Origin: Spirochaetaceae bacterium | GTDB taxonomy: Bacteria > Spirochaetota > Spirochaetia > SZUA-6 > Fen-1364 | Length of the DNA: 7,353 nucleotides | Assembly: GCA_003170115.1 (NCBI GenBank) | Contig: PMZS01000124.1 | Span: forward strand, 1-7,353 | Reading direction: 5' to 3' | In this document: in pieces, positions 1-5,972 of the stretch | Layout: every line of letters begins with the position of its first letter | Numbering within the stretch: position 1 is the first letter of the stretch | Translations under genes and position numbers: made by a program | The notes under the pieces: generated by a model | Databases searched by the model: none | What the model saw: the letters and a program-made list of their open reading frames with translations, nothing else | What the model was told of the DNA's origin: nothing

Positions 1-110
1 GCCCACTTCTCCCCCCTGCGCACATCCCAGGAAATCTCCGACAGGATGGCGGTCCCCCTGATGTCGAGGCACACGGAAGAAAGCGATGCCGCAAGGTGAT
101 TCGTGCCCAT
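1..110 (-). CDS. ABC transporter ATP-binding protein, N-terminal fragment (cut by window edge)
   Basis: Reading leftward from ATG at 110, 36 codons are visible before the window ends. The protein starts MGTNHLAASLSSVCLDIRG and continues through TAILSEISWDVRRGEKWA. The pattern of a hydrophobic strand, a 'G-x-A-I-L' turn, then 'I-S-W-x-V-x-x-G-E-K-W-A' is the stretch that precedes the Walker A loop in ABC ATPases. The Trp after GEK is common in stand-alone, ModF/YlmA-like ATPases. Walker A itself lies outside the window, so ATPase identity is inferred from this lead-in only. The reading frame upstream of the ATG runs back to the cupin gene's own TGA at 165-167. A TTG at 119 is an alternative start; no strong ribosome-binding site precedes either. 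The gap to the cupin gene is 54 nt, so the gene could be the last member of the operon or the start of an unrelated unit. It is a second ATPase, distinct from the Pot-type one in this window. Confidence 0.66.
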   Translation of the reverse strand, partial: MGTNHLAASLSSVCLDIRGTAILSEISWDVRRGEKW

Positions 111-164
111 AGTGCTCAACCCCCCCGGCCAATATACGCCTTCCCGGCGGCCTTTGACAGCCGA

Positions 165-1379
165 TCAGAGCTTGAGGTCGGGGTTCCCCGGTCCGAAATG
201 CTTCAGCATGACCATGGGATCCGTGCGGGAAGGGTTGGAGATCACCACGCCCGCTCGCGCCGCTTCCTCGGTCACGAAGAACTCGTCCATTGTAAGCTGT
301 CCGAACCGGATGAGCGCCGGCGAATCGATCTCCCACGGGCCCATTTTCCCGTGCCCCTGCAGCAGGATCATGCCGAATGCCCCGCCGTCCTTGATGGTGA
401 CGGTCCTGCCCGGGAGCACGGTGAGCTCCTTGGCGCTGTAGTCCGGGGACTTGTACGTGATCCAGTTCTCCACGAATCCTTCCTCTTCCATCTGTGGGCG
501 CGGACGCACCGGCCGGGGGGCCATGAAGTGCTTTGCGGCGAAGTCCGGATCAACGTTTGCCTCCCAGTCGAGGACCTCGATGAGGTAGTCAATATTGCCG
601 ACCTTCTCCTTCGGACTGTTCTTCCAGAGCAACTCCTCCGGGATGATGGCATCCCCGGTGAGTGACTGGTACATGGCGAACACGTCGGAAGCCTTCTGCG
701 GCTCGTAGGTGCAGAGGCTGCCGGGAGCATGGAGGATTCCCGCGGGCACGTCCCAGCCGGTGCCGGGCTCCAGCCTGCAGGCCGCGGAGAGGTTGGTGAT
801 CTTGTTGTCGCCCTTCGTGAAGCTCAGGAGGCAATCGCGAAGCTGGTCTTTCGTCGTGCCGGGGCGCAGGCCGAAGAAGGTGTACGGGAAGTCCGCGCCG
901 TAGTTGTTGTTCTGCACCGGGAAGAAGTACGACTCCGGCTTCCCCATCTGCCCCACGAGCTTCGCGTGCTGGTCCCTGTGGTGCACGTGGTGCGGGAGCG
1001 GCCCCTTGTTGTCGAAGAACTTTGAATACATCGGCCACGCCTTGTACGCGTTCCAGATCCGCTCTCCGATGATCCTGCCCTTCAGCTCCGCGACGGCGTC
1101 CCGCAGCGTCACCTTTTCCACCCGGGAGCCTTCCTCCATCACGATGAAGCTCAGGCCCTCGTCCTTGCTCGTCTTCGGGCCGTTGTCCGCGGGCGTGGTA
1201 GAAGAAAACCAGCGCTCGTCGATTCCGCCCCTGTCGCCGCCCAGGGCGTAGTAGTCGGCCGGGTGGAGCTTGATCCTGCGGCCGGGAACGCAGAAAAACC
1301 TCGGCACCCACGTCGGCGCCAGCCGGAGGATTCCCTTGCCCTGCTCGAGTGCTTTTTCGACCATCAATTGAACTGACAT
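165..1379 (-). CDS. Phosphomannose-isomerase-like cupin protein
   Basis: A 404-residue protein with the layout of a type-I mannose-6-phosphate isomerase relative. Visible metal-site candidates are H131 and H133 in the run H130-H-V-H-H134, E149 in G-K-P-E, and H217 in V-P-A-G-I-L-H. These line up in order with the Gln/His, Glu and His zinc ligands of E. coli ManA, except that the Gln position is His here, as in ordinary HxH cupins. A second, C-terminal cupin-like half (about 300-395) carries a beta-rich 'TVLPGRTVTIKDGG' segment. No signal peptide or membrane segment is seen, so it should be cytoplasmic. The longer start, GTG at 1418, overlaps the mutarotase stop as GTGA. I prefer ATG at 1379 because AAGGA lies 6 nt before it and the 13 extra residues are Thr/Arg/Lys-rich and unlike a fold. 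Likely role: aldose-ketose isomerisation or sugar binding in the operon's pathway. The true substrate cannot be read from sequence, and mannose 6-phosphate is only one option. Confidence 0.8.
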   Translation of the reverse strand: MSVQLMVEKALEQGKGILRLAPTWVPRFFCVPGRRIKLHPADYYALGGDRGGIDERWFSSTTPADNGPKTSKDEGLSFIVMEEGSRVEKVTLRDAVAELKGRIIGERIWNAYKAWPMYSKFFDNKGPLPHHVHHRDQHAKLVGQMGKPESYFFPVQNNNYGADFPYTFFGLRPGTTKDQLRDCLLSFTKGDNKITNLSAACRLEPGTGWDVPAGILHAPGSLCTYEPQKASDVFAMYQSLTGDAIIPEELLWKNSPKEKVGNIDYLIEVLDWEANVDPDFAAKHFMAPRPVRPRPQMEEEGFVENWITYKSPDYSAKELTVLPGRTVTIKDGGAFGMILLQGHGKMGPWEIDSPALIRFGQLTMDEFFVTEEAARAGVVISNPSRTDPMVMLKHFGPGNPDLKL

Positions 1380-1385
1380 CGGTTT

Positions 1386-1390
1386 TCCTT
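1386..1390 (-). promoter_or_regulatory. Ribosome-binding site that decides the cupin start
   Basis: On the minus strand AAGGA lies 6 nt upstream of ATG at 1379, inside a purine-rich stretch that contains a second GAGGA a few bases further upstream. This supports the 404-residue start over the upstream GTG at 1418. Confidence 0.6.
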
Positions 1391-1414
1391 TCCTCGCGTG
1401 GGTCGTGGCAGGCG

Positions 1415-1837
1415 TCACGCCGGCTTCACCACGCCGATGACGAGAAGAATATTCGCATAAATCCTCTGCTCGCCCGTGGCGATCACGAGCGCGGTATCCG
1501 GGGATTTCGCTTCTTCATAGAAGTTGTTGCGCCATTTTCGTTCCATTGGAGTCCCCGAGGGGAGCAGCTTCCGCATCTCCGCCTGGATCTCCGGCTCCGG
1601 GCCGTCCGGCGGCACCATCACGAGCGCGGATTCGATCGGCAGGGCGGCGACAAGAACCTCCAGGACGTCGAGGGCGGAGACCAGCCCGGGCCTCAGATTG
1701 AGATACACCTTTTTTGAGCCGGGATTCGACCCGGTGGAAAACGGATAATTCCCGTCGGCAATCAGCACACGAGAGCCGTGCCCGGCGGCGCCGAGAGCAG
1801 CCAGGATTTCCGGGTGGAGGAGTCGCGTCGTCAGCAT
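1415..1837 (-). CDS. FucU/RbsD-family sugar mutarotase
   Basis: A 140-residue protein that matches the RbsD/FucU family along its whole length. The catalytic His is H20 in AAGHGSRVLIADGNYP, with the conserved Asp at D28. The C-terminal signature is T-G-E-Q-R-I-Y127-A-N129-I-L-L-x-x-G-V, whose Tyr and Asn line the active site in the family. The F-Y-E-E-A segment before it, the T-G-E motif and the length of 140 favour the FucU (L-fucose mutarotase) branch over RbsD (D-ribose pyranase). Such enzymes interconvert sugar anomers or ring forms, supplying the form that a downstream isomerase or kinase uses. They are cytoplasmic and usually decameric. A GGGAG element precedes the ATG by about 7-8 nt. 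The gene follows the permease by 51 nt and its TGA lies 35 nt before the chosen cupin start. Its presence is the clearest sign that the imported compound is a reducing sugar. Substrate specificity (fucose, ribose or other) cannot be assigned. Confidence 0.88.
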   Translation of the reverse strand: MLTTRLLHPEILAALGAAGHGSRVLIADGNYPFSTGSNPGSKKVYLNLRPGLVSALDVLEVLVAALPIESALVMVPPDGPEPEIQAEMRKLLPSGTPMERKWRNNFYEEAKSPDTALVIATGEQRIYANILLVIGVVKPA

Positions 1838-1888
1838 GTGTTTCTCCCTTCAGTCTTGAAACGAGTCTGGTCCGAGACGGCGGGGCTG

Positions 1889-2695
1889 TCAATCTTGCCG
1901 GGACCGCACGCGGTAGACGTCCGCGGACCGCCCCGTATAGCGGGACATGAGCATGACGAGGGCCAGTGAGAGGCAGAGAATGATCGCGGAGATCGCGTAC
2001 ACTTTCGGAGAAAGGCCGTAACGCATCATCCCATATATGTACACGGGGAGCGTCATCCAGGTGCCGGTGAGGAAATAGGAGATGACGATTTCATCGAACG
2101 ACACGGTGAACGCCAGAAGCGACGCTCCGATGAGGGCCGTGCGGATCATCGGGAGCGTCACGTACCAGAAGGTCTGCACGGGATTGGCGCCGAGGTCCAT
2201 TGCGGCGGACTGGTAGTTGGGTCCCATCCGCGCGATGCGGCTCATGATCTGAAACATCACCACCGGCACGGTGAAGGACACGTGTCCGAGCAGCACGGTG
2301 AGGGGCGAGAGGGGGATGTTCAGCGCCTTGATCACCACGAGAAGCGATATGCCCATGAGGATGCCGGGAAGGATGTAGGGCAGAAGGACAAGGGTGCGAA
2401 ACACGGACTTGCCTGGAAAATGGACGCGGGAGACGAAAAACGCTCCCGCCATCCCCAGGACTACGGCGATGCCCACCGCGGCCGCCCCGATGGAAATGGT
2501 GTGGAGAAATGCAGCGAGCAGGTTCTGGTCCCGGAAGAGCTCCTGGTACCACTTCAACGTGAACCCGCTGATCCCGACGATCGTCTTGGTCGGGCTGAAG
2601 GAAAACAGGAGCACGACGATGAGAGGAAAGTACAGGAAGAAATAGACCAGAAACCCGTAGGCCTTCAGGCCGATCCCGCGATTCCTCCTACTCAC
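1889..2695 (-). CDS. ABC transporter permease, PotC/PotI type
   Basis: A 268-residue inner-membrane protein with about six hydrophobic segments (roughly residues 12-34, 62-88, 99-125, 132-152, 184-208 and 232-252). The cytoplasmic EAA-type loop is S-A-A-M-D-L-G-A-N-P at 163-172, followed by F-W-Y-V-T-L-P-M-I, the contact site for the ATPase. The loop and the N-terminal 'P-L-I-V-V-L-L-F-S-F' fit the second permease of the spermidine/putrescine importer family. It starts with GTG at 2695 and overlaps the end of the PotB-type permease by 8 nt, so translational coupling is likely. An AGGAGG lies just inside the reading frame at 2684-2689 but no start codon follows it at a usable distance, so the GTG start stands. 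With its partner it forms the transmembrane channel for the substrate delivered by the binding protein. Confidence 0.9.
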   Translation of the reverse strand: MSRRNRGIGLKAYGFLVYFFLYFPLIVVLLFSFSPTKTIVGISGFTLKWYQELFRDQNLLAAFLHTISIGAAAVGIAVVLGMAGAFFVSRVHFPGKSVFRTLVLLPYILPGILMGISLLVVIKALNIPLSPLTVLLGHVSFTVPVVMFQIMSRIARMGPNYQSAAMDLGANPVQTFWYVTLPMIRTALIGASLLAFTVSFDEIVISYFLTGTWMTLPVYIYGMMRYGLSPKVYAISAIILCLSLALVMLMSRYTGRSADVYRVRSRQD

Positions 2696-3551
2696 TGAGG
2701 AATCCGCCTTCCGTGGAGCCGAATCGCGACGTGAGGCCGAGGATCGTCACGGAAATCGCCAGGAGGATGAAGCTCAGTGCGGCCCCGAAGGGCCAGTTGA
2801 ACGCGAAGCCGAACTGGCTCCAGATGAGGTTTCCGAACATGATGCCCTGCGTTCCCCCCAGCTGCTGCGGGATGATGTAGTCGCCCAGGGCGATGATGAA
2901 GGCGAATATGAAACCGGTGACGAGGCCGGGAAGAGAGAGTGGGAGCACGACGTTGAAGAACGTCCGGAGCTCTCCCGCCCCCAGGTCGCTTGAGGCTTCC
3001 ATGATGTTGCGAGGGATCTTTTCCAGGGATGTGTAGACCGGGATGAAGACGAAAGGGATGCAGATGTAGGTGAGTGTCACCGCAATGGCAAAGCGGTTGT
3101 ACAACAGGAACGACAGCGGCTCCTGGATCAGCCCGAGGGATGTCAGCGCGGAATTGATCACCCCCTTGTTGCCCAGAATCGTGCGCCAGGCGATGATGCG
3201 CACGAGGTAGCTCACCCACAGGGGGATGATGGAGAGCATGAAAAGCGCCTGTTTCCCCCGGCGCACCCTGAAGGAGAGCATGTAGGCCAGCGGATAGCCG
3301 GCAAGGATCGCCAGCAGGGCGATGGCCAGCGCCAGCAGCATGCTCTTGAGAAGTATTCCCGAGTACATCGGATCGGTGAAGAAAAGCCGGTAATTCTTCA
3401 GGGTGAACTTCGCCGCGATCTGCAGTCCCTCGACCTGGAAAAAACTGATCAGGAAGGTGTACCCCAGCGGGACTGCCACCAGACAGAGCATCCAGACCGT
3501 GATGGGGATGCCGCGCAGGAGCGCGCGGGGGGCGGAGAATCGCTCCCCCAT
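2688..3551 (-). CDS. ABC transporter permease, PotB/PotH type
   Basis: A 287-residue inner-membrane protein with six predicted helices (about residues 14-38, 66-92, 101-122, 153-175, 203-227 and 250-275). The EAA loop is E185-A-S-S-D-L-G-A-G-E followed by V-V-L-P-L-S-L-P-G, typical of the first permease of Pot-type importers. The periplasmic lead-in 'FTLKNYRLFFTDPMY' and the 'R-I-I-A-W-R-T-I-L-G-N-K-G' segment are also characteristic of PotB/PotH proteins. ATG at 3551 follows the ATPase stop codon after a single base, and GGAGG lies about 9 nt upstream within the ATPase coding end. This arrangement implies coupled translation of ATPase and permease. It pairs with the PotC-type subunit encoded immediately after. 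Family assignment is strong; the transported compound is not determined by the permeases. Confidence 0.91.
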   Translation of the reverse strand: MGERFSAPRALLRGIPITVWMLCLVAVPLGYTFLISFFQVEGLQIAAKFTLKNYRLFFTDPMYSGILLKSMLLALAIALLAILAGYPLAYMLSFRVRRGKQALFMLSIIPLWVSYLVRIIAWRTILGNKGVINSALTSLGLIQEPLSFLLYNRFAIAVTLTYICIPFVFIPVYTSLEKIPRNIMEASSDLGAGELRTFFNVVLPLSLPGLVTGFIFAFIIALGDYIIPQQLGGTQGIMFGNLIWSQFGFAFNWPFGAALSFILLAISVTILGLTSRFGSTEGGFLSE

Positions 3552-3552
3552 C

Positions 3553-4677
3553 TCAGACCGCCTCCGTGGTGTATTGAACGATCTCCTTCTCCTCCGCCTG
3601 GGGGAAGAAGGTGATATCGGCGGCGTTGAATCCGAGCCGAGCCTGGGTACCCACTCTCAACTCGGGGTTCCAGTCCACGGCGCTCACCACCGCGCGCACT
3701 TCCTGCCCGGCCAGATCGCACGTCAGCTCGTAGTCGGTGCCCCGGTAGACGATCCGTCGGACGGTTCCCTCTACCTCGTGGTCGGTGCCGCGGTGCGAGT
3801 TCACCTGCACTCGCTCCGTGCGGATGCACACCAGAACTTCGTCTCCGCTGCCGGGCGTACCCGTGATGGTGGATCGGGAAGCGCGAAAACGATGGCCTCC
3901 CACCTCTGCCTGCGGCATCTCACCCTGGGCCTGGAGCCGGCGGCCGTGGAGGAAATTCATCTCGCCGATGAACGAGGCCACGAAGGCCGTTGCGGGACGG
4001 CTGTAGATCTCATCGGGGGTGCCGATCTGATGAACGCGCCCGCTTTTCATGACGGCGATCCGGTCACTCATCGTGAGCGCCTCCGTCTGGTCGTGAGTGA
4101 CATAGATGAACGTGATGCCGACGTTTCGCTGGATGTCCTTCAGGACCTTCTGCATGGCCCCCCGAAGCTTGAAGTCCAGGGCTCCCAGCGGCTCGTCAAG
4201 GAGAAGCGCAGCCGGCTCGTCCACGAGGGAGCGGGCGAGGGCGATCCTCTGCCGCTGGCCACCGGAGAGCTGCTGCGGCAGACGCCTTTCATAGCCCTCC
4301 ATGTTGACCAGCCGCAGGACACGATCGATGCGCTGCCCGGCATCCGAGAGAGAAATACCCCGCATTTTCAGCGGAAACCAGATGTTCTTGTTCACCGTCA
4401 TGTGCGGGAAAAGCGCGTAATCCTGGAACACCGTGTGCACATTCCTGCGGTAGGGCGGCACCCTGACCACGTCATGACCTTCCAGGAGGATCTGTCCTTC
4501 CGTCGGTTCCTCCAGCCCCGCGATCATGCGAAGCGTGGTGGTCTTGCCGCATCCCGAGGGGCCCAGCAGGGAGAAGAACTCCCCCTTGCGGATCTCGACG
4601 TCGAACGACTGCACGGCCACGACGTCACCCCACGCCTTCTTCACCCCGCGCAGCTCGATCGCGTTCTCTTCAGCCAT
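3553..4677 (-). CDS. ABC transporter ATP-binding protein, PotA type
   Basis: A 374-residue ATPase with every expected motif: Walker A GPSGCGKTT (39-47), Q-loop Gln85 in F-Q-D-Y-A-L-F-P-H, signature LSGGQRQR (137-144), Walker B LLLDEP (158-163), D-loop through D168, and switch His195 in Y-V-T-H-D-Q. Residues from about 283 to 355 form a TOBE-like domain (V-C-I-R-T-E-R-V, then V-Y-R-G-T-D-Y-E-L) typical of the PotA, FbpC and MalK importers. It energises uptake through the two permeases encoded directly downstream. The reading frame extends upstream to ATG at 4788. I chose ATG at 4677 because AGGA precedes it by 4 nt, the family begins right there with I-E-L-R-G-V-K-K, and the 37 extra residues would run through the intergenic hairpin. 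The gap to the next gene is 1 nt. Confidence 0.93.
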   Translation of the reverse strand: MAEENAIELRGVKKAWGDVVAVQSFDVEIRKGEFFSLLGPSGCGKTTTLRMIAGLEEPTEGQILLEGHDVVRVPPYRRNVHTVFQDYALFPHMTVNKNIWFPLKMRGISLSDAGQRIDRVLRLVNMEGYERRLPQQLSGGQRQRIALARSLVDEPAALLLDEPLGALDFKLRGAMQKVLKDIQRNVGITFIYVTHDQTEALTMSDRIAVMKSGRVHQIGTPDEIYSRPATAFVASFIGEMNFLHGRRLQAQGEMPQAEVGGHRFRASRSTITGTPGSGDEVLVCIRTERVQVNSHRGTDHEVEGTVRRIVYRGTDYELTCDLAGQEVRAVVSAVDWNPELRVGTQARLGFNAADITFFPQAEEKEIVQYTTEAV

Positions 4678-4701
4678 TATTTCCTGCTCTGGTTTCAAGA
4701 A

Positions 4702-4730
4702 TTCCCGCGGACGGCTAGCGCCCGCGGGAA
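4702..4730 (-). promoter_or_regulatory. GC-rich hairpin between binding-protein and ATPase genes
   Basis: TTCCCGCGG at 4702-4710 is perfectly complementary to CCGCGGGAA at 4722-4730, giving a 9-bp stem around an 11-nt loop. It lies in the 117-nt spacer after the binding-protein stop and just before the ATPase ribosome-binding site. On the minus strand no U-run follows the stem (it reads AATTCTTGAAAC), so it is not a classic intrinsic terminator. An mRNA-stabilising or partial-attenuation role, raising binding-protein yield over transporter yield, is the natural reading, as in other binding-protein-dependent operons. Confidence 0.6.
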
Positions 4731-4759
4731 ATAGTACAAGGCTATGGGCCTCCTGTCGT

Positions 4760-4794
4760 GCATCCCTGCACTCGTCGGCCCTCGGCATCCCTGC
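4760..4794. repeat. Short direct repeat, 10 bp, two copies
   Basis: GCATCCCTGC occurs at 4760-4769 and again at 4785-4794, 25 nt apart, both times preceded by TCG or TCGT. It lies immediately after the binding-protein stop codon. No function is evident; it may be a small local duplication. Confidence 0.5.
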
Positions 4795-5916
4795 CTATGG
4801 CATCGCCTTTACTTTATTCCACAGCTCCACCCGCTTGTTTGCATCCTCTTCGGGAACCATGATGTAAAGCGGCGCGGGGAATGTCTTGATGTCCTGGTAC
4901 CACCAGGTGCTTCTCTTGTCCTTGATGACCGGGCTGAACCCGCCGGCGCCGGCGGGATTCACGACGCCGAAGCCCACGAGCTTTGCCAGTGAGGTCTGCA
5001 CCTCGCCGCCAATCATCATGTCGATGTATTTCTGGGCAAGGTCAAGGGATGCGCCAGATGTCGGTTTTGTGATGACCCACCCGTCGATCCAGCAGATCGT
5101 TCCTTCCGTCATCGCGAACTGGCGGAAGTTCTTGCGGATGCCCGCCTCTTCCAGCTTCAGGTTGAGAAGCGCGTCGTTGCCGCCCAGCACGATATAGGCG
5201 TCCTCGGAGGAGAGCACGCTGAACTCGGAATCCAGCCCGCTGGTGAAGGTGCGGGCATTTTTCTTCCATGCGTACAGCTCGTTCTGAACCTTCTGCCACT
5301 CGTCGTCCTTGAAATGGAACGGGTCCTTGGCTCCGATCTGGATCCCCGCGATCGCGCACACGTTGGCCGACTCGTCGAAGAAGGCGGTTTTTCCCTTGAA
5401 CTCGGGCGCGGTGAGAACGTCCAGGGAGATGGTCCCCTTCTTCTCGTCCACGTACTTGGCCAGCTGAGCCGCGGGCAGCTTCGCGGTGTTCACCGTGATC
5501 GTCTGGGTTCCCCACACGATGGGGATATGGTAGATCCCGCCCCCGCCGAGCAGCTTGTTGTAGGGGTGGTTGCGGAAGAATGCCCCCATCTGCGGGTAAT
5601 TGGAGAGCTTGCTCGTGTCCACGGGCTGCAGGAGCCCCGCGGACTTGTACATGGTGATGCGGCCCGGATCGATGGAGACGATGTTGTAGTCCCCCACAGC
5701 CGCTTTCACCTTGGAGAACATTTCGTCCACGGCTCCCGCGTAGGCGATCTTCACCGTGCAGTTGTACTTCTGCTCGAACGGCTTCACCCAGCTGTCTTCC
5801 GCGTAGCCCTCGAAGCACATGATGCTGAGCACGGGCTTGTCCGCCGCCGCCGCGGCCACGGCCACGGAGCACAGGAGCGCGAGGACCAGCACCGAGTTCT
5901 TCCCGATTCGTTTCAT
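4795..5916 (-). CDS. Periplasmic solute-binding protein, PotD/PotF-like
   Basis: A 373-residue exported protein. Residues 1-25 form a signal peptide (MKRIGKN, a hydrophobic core, then A-A-A-A-A before D26). C16 lies in A-L-L-C, a poor lipobox, so a soluble periplasmic protein is more likely than a lipoprotein. The mature part follows the PotD-type fold: L-S-I-M-C-F-E-G-Y near 30-38, the hinge-proximal I-P-I-V-W-G-T-Q at 131-138, and C-W-I-D-G-W at 275-280. By alignment with E. coli PotD as I remember it, W276 and D278 keep the Trp255/Asp257 pair. Trp34, Glu36, Ser83, Tyr85, Glu171 and Trp229 appear replaced (F35, G37, D83, G85, N185, and a non-Trp residue). The ligand is therefore probably not a standard polyamine. 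ATG at 5916 is chosen because AGGAGGT lies 4 nt upstream and the signal peptide begins there; an upstream GTG at 5976 would bury the signal. It is the first transporter gene and follows the isomerase by 56 nt. Confidence 0.9.
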   Translation of the reverse strand: MKRIGKNSVLVLALLCSVAVAAAAADKPVLSIMCFEGYAEDSWVKPFEQKYNCTVKIAYAGAVDEMFSKVKAAVGDYNIVSIDPGRITMYKSAGLLQPVDTSKLSNYPQMGAFFRNHPYNKLLGGGGIYHIPIVWGTQTITVNTAKLPAAQLAKYVDEKKGTISLDVLTAPEFKGKTAFFDESANVCAIAGIQIGAKDPFHFKDDEWQKVQNELYAWKKNARTFTSGLDSEFSVLSSEDAYIVLGGNDALLNLKLEEAGIRKNFRQFAMTEGTICWIDGWVITKPTSGASLDLAQKYIDMMIGGEVQTSLAKLVGFGVVNPAGAGGFSPVIKDKRSTWWYQDIKTFPAPLYIMVPEEDANKRVELWNKVKAMP

Positions 5917-5920
5917 GGCA

Positions 5921-5927
5921 ACCTCCT
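5921..5927 (-). promoter_or_regulatory. Strong ribosome-binding site of the binding protein
   Basis: AGGAGGT on the minus strand, 4 nt before ATG at 5916, is a near-perfect anti-16S match and the strongest in the operon. This suits the high expression expected of a binding protein and fixes its start. Confidence 0.75.
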
Positions 5928-5941
5928 TCGAAACATTTCTA

Positions 5942-5959
5942 CGGCGGACCACGCCGCCG
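5942..5959. repeat. Small inverted repeat after the isomerase stop
   Basis: CGGCGG at 5942-5947 pairs with CCGCCG at 5954-5959 around a 6-nt loop. It lies between the isomerase stop codon and the ribosome-binding site of the binding protein. No U-run follows, so it is not an intrinsic terminator. It could be an mRNA processing or stability element, or chance in GC-rich DNA. Confidence 0.4.
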
Positions 5960-5972
5960 AATACCACCGGAC

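Noticed and set aside
131..159. Possible minus-strand promoter before the partial ABC ATPase (TATATT at 136-131)
   Set aside because: The -10 match is good, but the hexamer 17 nt upstream (TGTCAA) matches the -35 consensus poorly, so I do not call a promoter.
1838..1888. Weak inverted repeat GTTTC/GAAAC between permease and mutarotase genes
   Set aside because: A 5-bp stem with a long loop and no U-run is within chance expectation and overlaps the mutarotase ribosome-binding region.
3403..4734. Long open frame of 443 codons on the plus strand
   Set aside because: It is antisense to the Pot-type ATPase and the start of the PotB-type permease, both of which have full family motifs. Its protein is rich in His, Arg, Asp and Leu without any recognisable domain, as expected for a mirror frame in GC-rich DNA.
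4678..4788. Longer ATPase start at ATG 4788 (37 extra residues)
   Set aside because: The extra part covers the intergenic hairpin, lacks family similarity and has no advantage in ribosome-binding site. AGGA before ATG 4677 and the family N-terminus agree on the shorter form.
5856..5872. Possible lipoprotein Cys at residue 16 of the binding protein
   Set aside because: The preceding residues A-L-L lack the small residue normally required at -1, and an Ala-rich signal peptidase I site follows at about residue 25.
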